Shown here piece by piece: positions 36,887-45,929 of a stretch of DNA of 64,000 nt. Origin of the DNA: CBDDKW01 sp965230425 (GTDB lineage Bacteria; Pseudomonadota; Gammaproteobacteria; UBA1113); contig CBDDKW010000015.1 in the NCBI GenBank assembly GCA_965230425.1, forward strand, positions 1 to 64,000, read 5' to 3'. Below the pieces are notes generated by a model. It had not been told where the DNA came from. It made no database searches and was given only the letters and a program-made list of their open reading frames with translations. Positions within the stretch are counted from its first letter, which is position 1. Every line of letters starts with the position of its first letter. The translations under genes and the position numbers were made by a program.

Positions 36887-37135
36887 ATGATCAACCTTTT
36901 TACCAAACACCCGCGTTCAGTTAATGAAACCTATCTTCAACATTTATATTTTGCCTCAAAATTTGGGTTTACTTTAATGCTTAAGGGATTTATTAATGTG
37001 ATCCATGGCTTTTTACCATTTCTCTTTGAACAGACAGCGTCAGATTATGTGAAAAAAATGGCTCATCGCTTTAAATATCGTCATTTGCCAGAAGCAGAAG
37101 TACCACCCATGCCCGCGGAAGATCAAATCCAGTAG
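36887..37135 (+). CDS. DUF6356 family protein
   Basis: An 82-residue protein beginning with FTKHPRSVNETYLQH, then F-G-F with a hydrophobic helix (about 24-47) ending IHGFLPFLF and a basic tail. This matches the small DUF6356 membrane-associated family, which has no assigned function. It is divergent from the flavoprotein gene, and its end overlaps the 3' end of the convergent coq7 by 13 bp. Confidence 0.7.
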   Translation: MINLFTKHPRSVNETYLQHLYFASKFGFTLMLKGFINVIHGFLPFLFEQTASDYVKKMAHRFKYRHLPEAEVPPMPAEDQIQ

Positions 37136-37764
37136 GCAGTGGTTGTCATCACTTTCGAGACTGCCCCCATCAGTGATTTAACGGGTTGAGGTAAGCTCGC
37201 TGCACCGTACTCCATGGCTGTGGTGGCATGGTGTTCTTCATCAATACGCATTTGCTGTAAAATTTCACGGCTTTTATGATCATGCTCTGGTAAGCGTGCT
37301 AAATGCTTATCTAAGTGGGCCATAACTTGATATTCGGTTTCGGCGACGAAGCCTAAACTCCACTTATCACCGGCAATACCTGCAATTGCACCAATAGCTA
37401 CAGAGCCAGCAAACCAGAGTGGACTTAAATAAGTCTTGTGTGCGTTTAATTCCTGTAAGCGTTGTTCACACCAGGCTAAATGATCATTTTCTTCCGCTGC
37501 AGCACGTTCCATTTTATGCCGTACATCAGGTAGTTTTGCGGTTAAGCTTTGACCTAAATATAAACCTTGTGCGGATACTTCACCAGCATGATTGATACGC
37601 ATTAAACCAGCAGATAAGCGTTGTTCTTCCTGGCTGAGCGGGGTAGCAGTAATATCCTGTGCGGGGTTTTCGCGTTCGGTGGTGGTGGGTTTTCCAAGTA
37701 GCGTGCGCACACCTACATCAATATGTTTTATTGCTCGATCAAGTAATGAATACTGTCGCGACAT
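37123..37764 (-). CDS. coq7: Demethoxyubiquinone hydroxylase Coq7
   Basis: Coq7 adds the C6 hydroxyl in ubiquinone synthesis, using a carboxylate-bridged di-iron centre on the inner membrane face. The 213 residues carry RINHAGEVSAQGLY, EENDHLAWCEQRL and RIDEEHHATTAM, the E...ExxH pairs of the family. A hydrophobic helix lies about 115-132. It replaces UbiF found in enterics. Transcribed directly after the VOC gene (spacing zero). Confidence 0.92.
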   Translation of the reverse strand: MSRQYSLLDRAIKHIDVGVRTLLGKPTTTERENPAQDITATPLSQEEQRLSAGLMRINHAGEVSAQGLYLGQSLTAKLPDVRHKMERAAAEENDHLAWCEQRLQELNAHKTYLSPLWFAGSVAIGAIAGIAGDKWSLGFVAETEYQVMAHLDKHLARLPEHDHKSREILQQMRIDEEHHATTAMEYGAASLPQPVKSLMGAVSKVMTTTAYWI

Positions 37765-38193
37765 TTAATTATCCTCAGCGGTGTGATTAGCAACCAAGGG
37801 TGGATGGTAAAGTACTTGAATATGATTACCATCGGGATCTTTACAGTAAAAACTACGTGCGCCATCGCGGTGGTTCGTCGGTACATTATCTAAATCAACT
37901 TGATTATCGCGTAGATAATCATACCAGATGTCTACTTGCTCCATGTCTTTAACAATAAAACCCATATGGCTGAGACGCTGGTGCCCAGGTTTAAAATTTT
38001 CTGGGGCGCGATGCAAGGCTAAATTATCACTACCGCTGGTAAGATAGGCATGGTTTTCATCGGGTTGCCATTCTAGATCCATCCCCATCAAGCGCGTATA
38101 AAAATGCACACAGTCATCAAATTTTTCTACGATGAGGGCCACGTGGTGTAGGCCTAGTGTAGGTTCAGGTTTGGGTGTATCGACTTTTTTCAT
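37765..38193 (-). CDS. VOC-superfamily (glyoxalase-like) protein
   Basis: A 142-residue single-module vicinal-oxygen-chelate protein. LHHVALIVEKFDDCVHFYTRLMG opens the fold, HMGFIVKDM begins the second half and FYCKDPDGNHIQVLYHPP gives the terminal metal-binding region. Metal ligands are likely the early His, the central His and the Glu/Gln positions. Substrate unknown; it may detoxify or act in quinone metabolism next to coq7. Confidence 0.8.
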   Translation of the reverse strand: MKKVDTPKPEPTLGLHHVALIVEKFDDCVHFYTRLMGMDLEWQPDENHAYLTSGSDNLALHRAPENFKPGHQRLSHMGFIVKDMEQVDIWYDYLRDNQVDLDNVPTNHRDGARSFYCKDPDGNHIQVLYHPPLVANHTAEDN

Positions 38194-38415
38194 GGGGTAT
38201 TCCTGCCTTTATTCATTATTGCGTATTATAAAGAAACTTATCTCTTCCTGCTAGCGGCTGAGTGATTGGAATAATGAGTAGCTATATTCCATGGTACTGC
38301 AGTTGTCGTAACCCGGAGCAAGAAACCACATGATCGCGCTTAGAAAAAGTGGTAATCTACCATCTATGTAAGGGCATCCACCCACGCCAAACCACAAAAA
38401 GTAATAACTAACTTA

Positions 38416-39195
38416 ATGATTTTACTCAAAAACATAGCTAAAACCTTCGATAATGGTGCTTCATATATTGTCAATAATCTTTCCCTAAACGTACAGAAAG
38501 GGGAAATTTTAGTGCTATTAGGTTCCTCTGGCTGTGGTAAAACCACCACCTTAAAAATGATTAACCGTTTAATTGAACCGAGTAGCGGTTTGATCGAGGT
38601 TAACGGACAGAATATTCAAACAGTTGATCCCATCCAACTTCGGCGTAGCATTGGTTATGTTTTTCAGGGGATTGGCCTATTCCCGCATATGTCTGTTGAG
38701 GATAATATCAGTGTCGGTTTGCGTTTATTACATAAACCAACCAAAGAACGCCGTGAAAAAGCTCAAGAATTACTAGCCTTAGTTAACTTGTCAGCAGCAG
38801 AGTACGCGCACCGTTATCCACGTGAACTATCAGGTGGTCAACAACAGCGAGTTGGTGTGGCCCGCGCACTAGCTACTGGGGCTGATATTTTATTGATGGA
38901 TGAGCCTTTCGGTGCTTTAGATGCCATTACCCGTGAAGAATTACAAACAGAAATACTGCGCTTAAACCAGCAGTTACATAAGACGATTATTTTTGTGACT
39001 CATGATTTGTTCGAAGCTTTGCGTTTGGGGGATCGGATTGCGGTTATGCGTGCAGGCCAGATTGAGCAAGTAGGTGAACCAACTGAAATAGTAAAACAGC
39101 CAGCTAGTGAATTTGTGCGTGATTTATTTGTTAAGCCTGCGCAGCAATTACGACGTGTTTGGCAGGACTATCAAGGGGAATTACCGCGTGAGTAG
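38416..39195 (+). CDS. opuCA: Osmoprotectant ABC transporter, ATP-binding subunit
   Basis: A 259-residue ABC ATPase of the OpuCA/ProV quaternary-amine group, lacking the CBS domains of full-length ProV. It shows Walker A GSSGCGKTT, signature LSGGQQQRVGVARAL, Walker B ILLMDEPFGALD and the H-loop FVTHD. It powers the fused permease-binding protein encoded immediately downstream, with which it overlaps by 8 bp. Confidence 0.9.
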   Translation: MILLKNIAKTFDNGASYIVNNLSLNVQKGEILVLLGSSGCGKTTTLKMINRLIEPSSGLIEVNGQNIQTVDPIQLRRSIGYVFQGIGLFPHMSVEDNISVGLRLLHKPTKERREKAQELLALVNLSAAEYAHRYPRELSGGQQQRVGVARALATGADILLMDEPFGALDAITREELQTEILRLNQQLHKTIIFVTHDLFEALRLGDRIAVMRAGQIEQVGEPTEIVKQPASEFVRDLFVKPAQQLRRVWQDYQGELPRE

Positions 39196-40744
39196 TTTTG
39201 TCTTGAGTCATTTATCAGTATTAGGTACTAAATTTTTAGAGCAGGTATTACTTGTAACCATTTCTGTATTTTTAGCTATTTTGATCGGCATGCCCTTAGG
39301 GATTCTGGTTGTACGTGTACAATCATTAAAAAAAATCATTTTAAGTATGGCTGGGATCCTACAAACCATTCCTAGTTTAGCATTATTAGCATTTCTTTTG
39401 CCTTTCACCGGTATTGGTGTTTTGCCTGCCATTATTGCTTTAACCTTATATGCTTTATTGCCTATCGTACGTAATACTGTGATTGGCTTAGAAGAAGTCT
39501 CGGATAAAGTGATTGAAGCAGCAAGAGGATTAGGATTTAGTGATTTACAACGATTGTGGCTAGTAGAGTTGCCATTGGCATTGCCAGTGATTGTAGCAGG
39601 GATCCGTACTGCTACAGTTATTTGTGTTGGTATTGCAACACTGGCGGCTTTTATCGGTGCTGGTGGCTTAGGTGACTTCATTAATCAGGGTTTGGCTATG
39701 AATGATACCCAGTTAATCTTACTCGGTGCCATTCCTGCAGCTATTTTAGCGATAGCATTAGACTTTTTAATCAGTCGTATAGAAAAAGCGATGACATGTG
39801 AAAAAAAACAGACACATAAGCACAAAGTACCGGGCAAAGTAATTGGTGTAATGGCTGGCTGTGTGTTTTTAATTAGCCTGATTGTAATAGGGTTTTATTG
39901 GCAAAGTCAGCAGTATAAGCGTATTTGCATCGCAAGTAAGAATTTTACTGAGTCAATGATCTTAACGGAAATGATGGCAGAGGTGATTGAAGCAAAAACA
40001 AGTCTACATGTGACTAGAAAATTTAACTTAGGTACCACGCAGATTTGTCAGGCAGCACTGGAAAAAGGTGATATTGACTTATATCCTGAATATACAGGGA
40101 CAGCTTATTTAGTGGTATTAAAAGGCAAGAATGCTGGCCAATATTCACCGAAAGCAATGTTTGATACGGTCAATGCTGCATATCAGAAACGTTTTCATAT
40201 GACATGGTTGTCTCCCTTTGGTTTTAATAACTCTGAATCCATTGCTGTGCGAGATGAATATGCTGAAGCACGTCACTTACATACTATCAGTGATTTAGTG
40301 CCTATTGAAAAATCATTGATACTAGCAGCGCCCTCTGAATTTATGCAGCGTTCGGATGGGTTTAGTGGGCTAAGTAAAGTGTATAGTTTACATTTTGGTA
40401 CGATTAAACAAATGAATCTTGGGTTAATTTATCATGCTATTCATGAGGGCGATGTGAATGTAGTTACAGCATTTACCACAAATCCTTATGTCCAAGCTTA
40501 TCATTTAAAGGTATTGCAAGATAATAAACATTTCTTCCCACCATATTATGCTGCACCGCTTATCAGAGATAAAACGCTACATAAATATCCGCAAATTGTT
40601 ACCGCTCTGCAAACTTTACATAATGTGCTGACTGAAGACACCGTGCGGAAGTTAAATTATCAAGTGGATATTCAGAAAAAATCTGTTGCTAGTGTGGCAC
40701 GTGAATTTTTGCGTGAGCAAGGTATTATAAATAGAAATGAATGA
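39188..40744 (+). CDS. Fused osmoprotectant ABC permease and substrate-binding protein
   Basis: From the GTG at 39188 the protein has 518 residues. The permease half (about 1-210, five to six helices, with the EAA-type loop VIEAARGLGFSDLQRLWLVELPLALP) is followed by a linking helix (about 220-240). The remaining part is an OpuAC-type binding domain (CIASKNFTESMILTEMMAEV, then YPEYTGTAY). Fusion of OpuCB and OpuCC tethers the binding domain to the membrane. Expected substrates are choline, glycine betaine or related amines. The longer frame from 39107 is rejected because it runs deep inside opuCA. Confidence 0.88.
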   Translation: MSSFVLSHLSVLGTKFLEQVLLVTISVFLAILIGMPLGILVVRVQSLKKIILSMAGILQTIPSLALLAFLLPFTGIGVLPAIIALTLYALLPIVRNTVIGLEEVSDKVIEAARGLGFSDLQRLWLVELPLALPVIVAGIRTATVICVGIATLAAFIGAGGLGDFINQGLAMNDTQLILLGAIPAAILAIALDFLISRIEKAMTCEKKQTHKHKVPGKVIGVMAGCVFLISLIVIGFYWQSQQYKRICIASKNFTESMILTEMMAEVIEAKTSLHVTRKFNLGTTQICQAALEKGDIDLYPEYTGTAYLVVLKGKNAGQYSPKAMFDTVNAAYQKRFHMTWLSPFGFNNSESIAVRDEYAEARHLHTISDLVPIEKSLILAAPSEFMQRSDGFSGLSKVYSLHFGTIKQMNLGLIYHAIHEGDVNVVTAFTTNPYVQAYHLKVLQDNKHFFPPYYAAPLIRDKTLHKYPQIVTALQTLHNVLTEDTVRKLNYQVDIQKKSVASVAREFLREQGIINRNE

Positions 40745-40756
40745 GCTAAACTATGA

Positions 40757-40857
40757 AGAGATTTCTCGCTGCGCTCGAAATGACAATGCGAAGCGTTGTC
40801 ATCCCGACCAGTGGTGGTAACCTCTGGGAGTGATCCCCCGCGGATTTGACTACCTCA
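40757..40857 (+). repeat. Dispersed palindromic repeat, end-half plus start-half
   Basis: The end block GAGATTTCTCGCTGCGCTCG with AAATGACA (40757-40784) is followed by an 11-base link and the start block TGTCATCCCGACCAGTGG (from 40797). The unit is cut off at the trpC stop. It fills the space between the convergent transporter and trpC genes and could form a bidirectional terminator. Confidence 0.65.
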
Positions 40858-41658
40858 ATCTTCCAGTAAACTTGCCAATTTCTCACCTGGATGCGGATGC
40901 GCCATTAAACTTTCGCCGACTAAGAAACTATGCACACCATGATCCTGGAGTTGTTTAACATCCGCCTTTGTGTGGATCCCACTGGCACTGGTAATAATAC
41001 GACCTTGTGGAATTAAAGGTGCTAGTGTTAATGTTTTGTCGAGTGTAGTATCGAAACTTTTAAGATCACGATTGTTAATAGCGACAATAGGTTTCTCGAA
41101 AGGTAATGATAAACAACGTTCTAATTCTTCCTGGTTATTAGATTCAATAAATACAGACATGTTCAATTGCAAAGCTAAGTCAGTTAACTCTCGCATAGAG
41201 CGATCATCGACGGCAGCGACAATGATTAGCAAGCAATCTGCGCCTAGGCAACGAGATTCTATGACTTGATAGGGGTCAACAATAAATTCTTTACGCAGTA
41301 CGGGTAATTCACAGGCTTGTCTAGCGGTCACAAGATTATCATCATGACCAAAAAAGAATTTTTCATCAGTTAATATAGATAAACAGCTAGCGCCATGTTT
41401 GGCATAGTCCGCTGCAATATCTGCCGGATCAAATTCAGCACGGATAATGCCTTTGCTAGGCGAGCCCTTTTTGATTTCAGTGATGAAAGCGGGTTGGTTT
41501 TTATCCATCTTCGCGGTGATAGCATCAGTAAATGAGCGTAAGGGACTGGCTATATCTAATTGTGCTTCCAGGCGTTGAAGAGGTGTCAGTTGCTTGCGTT
41601 CAGCAACTTCTAATTTTTTATGGGCAATTATTTCTGCGAGTTTATTAGTAAATGTCAT
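40855..41658 (-). CDS. trpC: Indole-3-glycerol-phosphate synthase
   Basis: TrpC closes the indole ring of tryptophan from CdRP. The 267-residue barrel shows PAFITEIKKGSPSKG, LSILTDEKFFFG, VLRKEFIVDPYQV, INNRDLKSF and a phosphate-binding SASGI. There is no fused TrpF. Overlaps trpD by 4 bp; operon trpGDC. Confidence 0.95.
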   Translation of the reverse strand: MTFTNKLAEIIAHKKLEVAERKQLTPLQRLEAQLDIASPLRSFTDAITAKMDKNQPAFITEIKKGSPSKGIIRAEFDPADIAADYAKHGASCLSILTDEKFFFGHDDNLVTARQACELPVLRKEFIVDPYQVIESRCLGADCLLIIVAAVDDRSMRELTDLALQLNMSVFIESNNQEELERCLSLPFEKPIVAINNRDLKSFDTTLDKTLTLAPLIPQGRIITSASGIHTKADVKQLQDHGVHSFLVGESLMAHPHPGEKLASLLED

Positions 41659-42677
41659 TGGCTTAACTCATTACTTAGTTGAATTAAATCCATAAATTTT
41701 TGTTTGGCCTTACCTGAGTTAATTGCATCATCGGCAAGTTTTACACCGCTAGCGATATCTTCTGCTAAATTTGCTACGTATAATGCGGCGCCTGCGTTAA
41801 GTAAGACAATATCTTTTGCAGGACCTGGTTGGTTATCAAATACTTGTTGAATAATCGCTAGGCTTTCTTCAGGGCTATTCACAATCAGTGAGTCAGTAGA
41901 TTGTGAGGTTAAACCCACTGATTCAGGTGATACTGTGTAACTACTAATTTTCTGATTATGTAATTCTACAACAGAAGTACTTGTAGCAATACTAAATTCA
42001 TCCATGCCATCTTCTGCATGTACAACCATGGCATGTTGACAGCCTAGTGTTTGCAAGACCTTGGCTATGGGTTCTAACCATTCTTTTGCGTAGACACCTA
42101 ATAGAATGTGTTGCGGATTTGCAGGGTTAGTAATGGGGCCTAGTATGTTAAAGAATGTTCTAATCTGTAGTGCCTTGCGAACAGGGGCAACTTGGTTGAA
42201 TGACTTGTGATGAGTTAATGCGTAAAGAAAGCCAATGCCTAGTTGGTCTACACAGTGCGCCACTTGTTTAGGTGTCAGTTCAATATTGATCCCTGCGCTG
42301 GTTAGAACATTAGAGCTACCAGATTTACTTGAAACAGAGCGGCTGCCGTGTTTTGCTACATTAGCGCCTGCTGCGGCAGCAACAAAACTGCAGGCGGTTG
42401 AGATGTTAAACGTATTACTACCATCACCACCGGTACCGACGATATCTAGCAATGGGCTACGGGTGATAGGGTAAGTGGTGGCTAAACTACGTAATACATT
42501 GGTGGTTGTGGCTAGTTCGGTAACACTCTCACCTTTGGTGCGTAAGGCCACCAGACAGCCAGCTATTTGTATGGGGTCAACCTCACCCTGCATAATTGCG
42601 TGTATTAACGCTGTTATTTCAGACTCATTTAAGTCTTGTCGATTGGTGAGTTTATTGAGCGTATCTTTAATATTCAT
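41655..42677 (-). CDS. trpD: Anthranilate phosphoribosyltransferase
   Basis: TrpD transfers phosphoribose from PRPP to anthranilate. The 340 residues include DIVGTGGDGSNTFNIST (PRPP loop), KHGSRSVSSKSGSSNVL and the NILGPITNPA stretch, at normal length. It is a separate protein, not fused to TrpG. Overlaps both neighbours by 4 bp. Confidence 0.95.
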   Translation of the reverse strand: MNIKDTLNKLTNRQDLNESEITALIHAIMQGEVDPIQIAGCLVALRTKGESVTELATTTNVLRSLATTYPITRSPLLDIVGTGGDGSNTFNISTACSFVAAAAGANVAKHGSRSVSSKSGSSNVLTSAGINIELTPKQVAHCVDQLGIGFLYALTHHKSFNQVAPVRKALQIRTFFNILGPITNPANPQHILLGVYAKEWLEPIAKVLQTLGCQHAMVVHAEDGMDEFSIATSTSVVELHNQKISSYTVSPESVGLTSQSTDSLIVNSPEESLAIIQQVFDNQPGPAKDIVLLNAGAALYVANLAEDIASGVKLADDAINSGKAKQKFMDLIQLSNELSQ

Positions 42678-43261
42678 GCGTTGTCTATCTGTAAGAAATT
42701 TTGTAAAAGTTGATGGCCATGTTCAGTTAATATTGATTCAGGATGAAACTGCACACCGTATATTGGATAAGTATTGTGCTGTATTCCCATGATTTCGTCA
42801 ACATTGCCATTTTCGTCCTCAGTCCAAGCGGTTACCTGCAAGCAGGCTGGCATTGTTTCTGGTGCAATCACTAAAGAATGATAGCGAGTGGCTGTAAAAG
42901 GTGAGGAAAAACTTGCAAAAACACTGGTATTATTATGGATGATTTTTGAAGTTTTGCCATGCATCACTTGGCGCGCACGTACTATCTTACCACCAAAATG
43001 TTGAGCAATACATTGATGACCGAGGCAAACGCCAAGGATAGGGATCTTTGTTGCAAAATGTTCAATGACAGCTAAGGAGATCCCAGCTTGATTGGGTGTA
43101 CATGGTCCCGGTGAAATAACTATTTTGCTAGGATTAAGTGTGCGTATGTCATCAACGCTAACTTCATCATTGCGCTTAACCAAGACTTCAGTATCAAGTT
43201 CAGCGAAGTATTGTACTAAGTTATAAGTAAACGAATCATAATTATCTATCATTAATAACAT
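42674..43261 (-). CDS. trpG: Anthranilate/aminodeoxychorismate synthase glutamine amidotransferase
   Basis: A 195-residue class I glutaminase. The nucleophile motif is GVCLGHQCIAQ, and GVQFHPESILTEHG holds the His-Glu pair. It supplies ammonia to TrpE and probably also to PabB, since folate genes lie just upstream. No trpE or pabB is in the window. Confidence 0.92.
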   Translation of the reverse strand: MLLMIDNYDSFTYNLVQYFAELDTEVLVKRNDEVSVDDIRTLNPSKIVISPGPCTPNQAGISLAVIEHFATKIPILGVCLGHQCIAQHFGGKIVRARQVMHGKTSKIIHNNTSVFASFSSPFTATRYHSLVIAPETMPACLQVTAWTEDENGNVDEIMGIQHNTYPIYGVQFHPESILTEHGHQLLQNFLQIDNA

Positions 43262-43280
43262 AGGTATAACGCTCTGCTAA

Positions 43281-43949
43281 TCAAGCTGTTTGTAATTCTT
43301 CACGCATACGCGTAATGGTTGCGTGATAGTCGGAAGCTTTAAATATAGCTGAGCCAGCGACAAAAGTATCAGCACCTGCGCGCGCAACTTCAGCAATATT
43401 ATCAACTTTAATACCGCCATCTACTTCTAAACGAGTCTCTAAACCTCGTTCATCGATCATTTTTCTGACGCTAGTAATTTTATCAAGTACTGGACGAATG
43501 AACTTCTGGCCACCAAAGCCCGGGTTAACTGACATAAGCAACACTAAATCAAGCTTATCTAGCGTATGATCTAAATAATTGAGCGGAGTTGTAGGGTTAA
43601 GCGCTACACCCGCTTTACAACCCTGATCTTTGATTAGTTGGATGCTGCGGTCCATATGCTCCGATGCTTCAGGGTGAATCGTAATATAAGTTGCGCCTGC
43701 CTTTGCAAATTCAGTAATCATATGATCTACCGGTTTTACCATTAAGTGTACGTCAATAGGCGCAGTAACGCCGTGATCACGCAGTGCTTGGCATATCATT
43801 GGGCCAATAGTTAAATTAGGTACGTAGTGATTATCCATCACATCAAAATGAATCATGTCAGCTCCGGCATTTAATACATCTTCAACTTCTTGGCCTAGGC
43901 AGGCGAAATTTGCAGAGAGTATGGAAGGGGCAATTAAATAGTTTTGCAT
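43281..43949 (-). CDS. rpe: Ribulose-phosphate 3-epimerase
   Basis: Rpe interconverts ribulose-5-phosphate and xylulose-5-phosphate in the pentose phosphate pathway. The 222 residues have IAPSILSANFA, the metal-binding DMIHFDVMDNHYVPN, HLMVKPVD, VNPGFGGQKF and LEVDGGI. It is followed at 20 bp by trpG, a common gammaproteobacterial linkage. Confidence 0.95.
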   Translation of the reverse strand: MQNYLIAPSILSANFACLGQEVEDVLNAGADMIHFDVMDNHYVPNLTIGPMICQALRDHGVTAPIDVHLMVKPVDHMITEFAKAGATYITIHPEASEHMDRSIQLIKDQGCKAGVALNPTTPLNYLDHTLDKLDLVLLMSVNPGFGGQKFIRPVLDKITSVRKMIDERGLETRLEVDGGIKVDNIAEVARAGADTFVAGSAIFKASDYHATITRMREELQTA

Positions 43950-43953
43950 GAGC

Positions 43954-44448
43954 TTATCCTGTTATATCTAAAGTAATGGGTTGCATGGGCAGTGTATTTT
44001 TACAAAAATTTTCCCATAAAAAATTATAGCGAAGTTTTAATACCGGGTGTTCATGATTACCGCATAGTTCAGCTAATGGTTTTAAGACAAAGGGATATTT
44101 GACGATGTCACTACTAGGTAATTCTACATTGCGGCTGAATTCGATAGTATTACCAAATAGCAGTAAATCAATATCAAGTCCGCGAGATTGAAAAGATTCA
44201 CGTTGCGTTGTTTGGCCACAGTGCTGTTCTATATCTTTAAGTAGATCAATTAATGTATACAAGTCTAGTTCAGAGTTAAATTTAACGACTAAGTTATAAA
44301 AAGCTGGGCCATCAAAACCTAGAGCAGGTGTTTCATAAACCGGTGATGTTACAATGTGGGTGAAGTGCTCAGCAAATGCAGTGAGTGCAGCTTTAATATG
44401 GTATTCCTTATTAATATTGCTGCCAAGGCTCACGAATACTTCAGTCAT
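43954..44448 (-). CDS. folK: 2-amino-4-hydroxy-6-hydroxymethyldihydropteridine pyrophosphokinase
   Basis: FolK activates hydroxymethyl-dihydropterin with ATP in folate synthesis. The 164 residues show FVSLGSNI, FYNLVV and RGLDIDLLLFGN, the HPPK signature, then FVLKPLAEL. The stop lies 4 bp before the rpe start. Overlaps folB by 4 bp. Confidence 0.92.
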   Translation of the reverse strand: MTEVFVSLGSNINKEYHIKAALTAFAEHFTHIVTSPVYETPALGFDGPAFYNLVVKFNSELDLYTLIDLLKDIEQHCGQTTQRESFQSRGLDIDLLLFGNTIEFSRNVELPSSDIVKYPFVLKPLAELCGNHEHPVLKLRYNFLWENFCKNTLPMQPITLDITG

Positions 44449-44798
44449 CGCTGACCTCGCTCAATGGTAATACTGACATTTTTAGCTTGAGGGATGGCGC
44501 CAGGTTTATTAACAGTTAATCGTAGCCAAGGTGATGAATGACTTTCAATAATCATATCGGCTACTTTATTTGCTAGCGTTTCTATTAGCTGATATTCACT
44601 GGCACAGACATGCTCGATAATCTGTTGGCTTAATTGATCATAGTTGAGTGCATCATCGATATTATCCGTTGCCGCGCATTTTTCTGTATCACAGCCAATC
44701 TCTAGATTGAGTACCAGCATTTGTTTAACTTTTCGCTCCCAGGCATTAACACCGATAATGGTTTCAACTTTTAAGTCTTCTATAGTGATAATATCCAC
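44445..44798 (-). CDS. folB: Dihydroneopterin aldolase
   Basis: FolB cleaves dihydroneopterin upstream of FolK. The 117 residues show the family pattern: IEDLKVETIIGVNAWERK, LNYDQLSQQI, YQLIETLANKVAD with the catalytic Glu, and a C-terminal strand KPGAIPQAKNVSITIER. First gene of folB-folK-rpe-trpG-trpD-trpC, all tightly spaced. Confidence 0.9.
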   Translation of the reverse strand: MDIITIEDLKVETIIGVNAWERKVKQMLVLNLEIGCDTEKCAATDNIDDALNYDQLSQQIIEHVCASEYQLIETLANKVADMIIESHSSPWLRLTVNKPGAIPQAKNVSITIERGQR

Positions 44799-44963
44799 GT
44801 GGTTACCTCGGTGTTTGGTGGTGCTAGCTAATTTGCAGCCTTGTCATTGCCTATGTGCGCTATTCTATGCAAACTCGCCCATGAAGACTATAGAATTGAT
44901 GCTTTTTTAAGTAAATTAGTCTACTATGGAGTCCGCGTCATTAGACAAAAGCTTGGAGGCTAC

Positions 44964-45788
44964 ATGAAAGACAATAAAATTTTACTCTGTGCCATGGCAT
45001 TTATTGCGGCATTATTCGTGCAAAGTCAGTCATGGGCTGCACAGACAACGGATTCAAATAAAGCAAAAGCATTAATAAATCGTGCAACAGAAGGTAAAGT
45101 GACTGTTGTGCAAGAATTTGATGCTGGCAATAATCTTGTCGGTTTCGTGGTTAAGCCTAAGGAACAAGCTGGCCAACAGGCGATTATCTATGCGGATAAA
45201 AACGGTAAGTACTTGTTAGTTGGAGCATTAATTGATGCGCAGGGCAATAATCGTACAGACCTAGATACACAAAAATATATTCAATCCAAGGTAGCAAAAC
45301 AAGCCTTTAAAGCCGCTAATAATACCGCTTGGGTGCAAGATGGTAAGTCAGATGCAAAACATATGATGTATGTGGTCGGTGATCCTAATTGTGTTTACTG
45401 CCACAAATTTTATCAAGTTACTCGTCCCTTTGTTAAATCAGGCGACTTAGCTATCCGTTGGATTTGGGTCGGTTACCTAAAACCATCCAGTGCAGGCATG
45501 GCAGCCGCTATCCTGAATGCAAAAGATCCAGCAAAATTATTGGCTAAAAATGAGTCAGGGTTTTCTGATCGAAGTGAGCAAGGTGGTATCAAGCCTTTAA
45601 AGAATCCACCCCAAGCGGCCCTAGATAAGTTACAGAAAAATATGGACTTTATGAGTAAATTCCAATTCCCAGGTACTCCTGTATTAATCTACATGGACCA
45701 ATCAGGTCAACCAAAGACCATGTACGGCGTACCTCAGGGCGAAGACTTGAAGAAAGTCGTAGAACAAGCGCAAAAGATTAAGTCATAA
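44964..45788 (+). CDS. DsbC/DsbG-like periplasmic thiol-disulfide protein
   Basis: A 274-residue protein with a clear signal peptide (about 1-26, ending SQSWA). An N-terminal cystatin-like dimerisation region (about 30-100) precedes a thioredoxin domain with redox motif CVYC in GDPNCVYCHKFY and a cis-Pro loop FPGTPVLIY. Layout fits DsbC/DsbG isomerases, and the fold is nearest DsbG. LptD, with its Cys pairs, is a natural client. The ATG at 44964 has a ribosome site (TTGGAGG), and the longer upstream frame lacks a signal peptide at its start. Confidence 0.85.
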   Translation: MKDNKILLCAMAFIAALFVQSQSWAAQTTDSNKAKALINRATEGKVTVVQEFDAGNNLVGFVVKPKEQAGQQAIIYADKNGKYLLVGALIDAQGNNRTDLDTQKYIQSKVAKQAFKAANNTAWVQDGKSDAKHMMYVVGDPNCVYCHKFYQVTRPFVKSGDLAIRWIWVGYLKPSSAGMAAAILNAKDPAKLLAKNESGFSDRSEQGGIKPLKNPPQAALDKLQKNMDFMSKFQFPGTPVLIYMDQSGQPKTMYGVPQGEDLKKVVEQAQKIKS

Positions 45789-45802
45789 GTGTATGAGACT
45801 CT

Positions 45803-45830
45803 GGGCCTAGCGGCGTATGCCGCTAGGCCC
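45803..45830. terminator. 12-bp perfect hairpin after the dsbC/G-like gene
   Basis: GGGCCTAGCGGC and GCCGCTAGGCCC pair across a GTAT loop, 14 bp after the stop. There is no T-run on either side, so it may act as an mRNA-stabilising hairpin instead of a classical terminator. Confidence 0.6.
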
Positions 45831-45855
45831 AACGGTAAATACTGTACAAAAATTT

Positions 45856-45873
45856 TGTAAGACATCTCTCAAA
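45856..45873 (+). promoter_or_regulatory. Second GacA/LetA-type box
   Basis: TGTAAG-N6-CTCAAA fits TGTRAG-N6-CTYACA at 11 of 12 positions and repeats the extended motif TGTRAGACATMTCTCAA of the box at 19363-19380. It lies 68 bp after a stop codon and points into a 450-bp gene-free region. Confidence 0.7.
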
Positions 45874-45929
45874 CAACAAAACCGCCCCATCCTACATACA
45901 AATTTCCGATCCTCAACCATTATTGCTCA

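Noticed and set aside
39107..39187. Upstream start for the fused permease
   Set aside because: Would lie inside opuCA; the GTG at 39188 gives the usual short overlap and a normal permease start.
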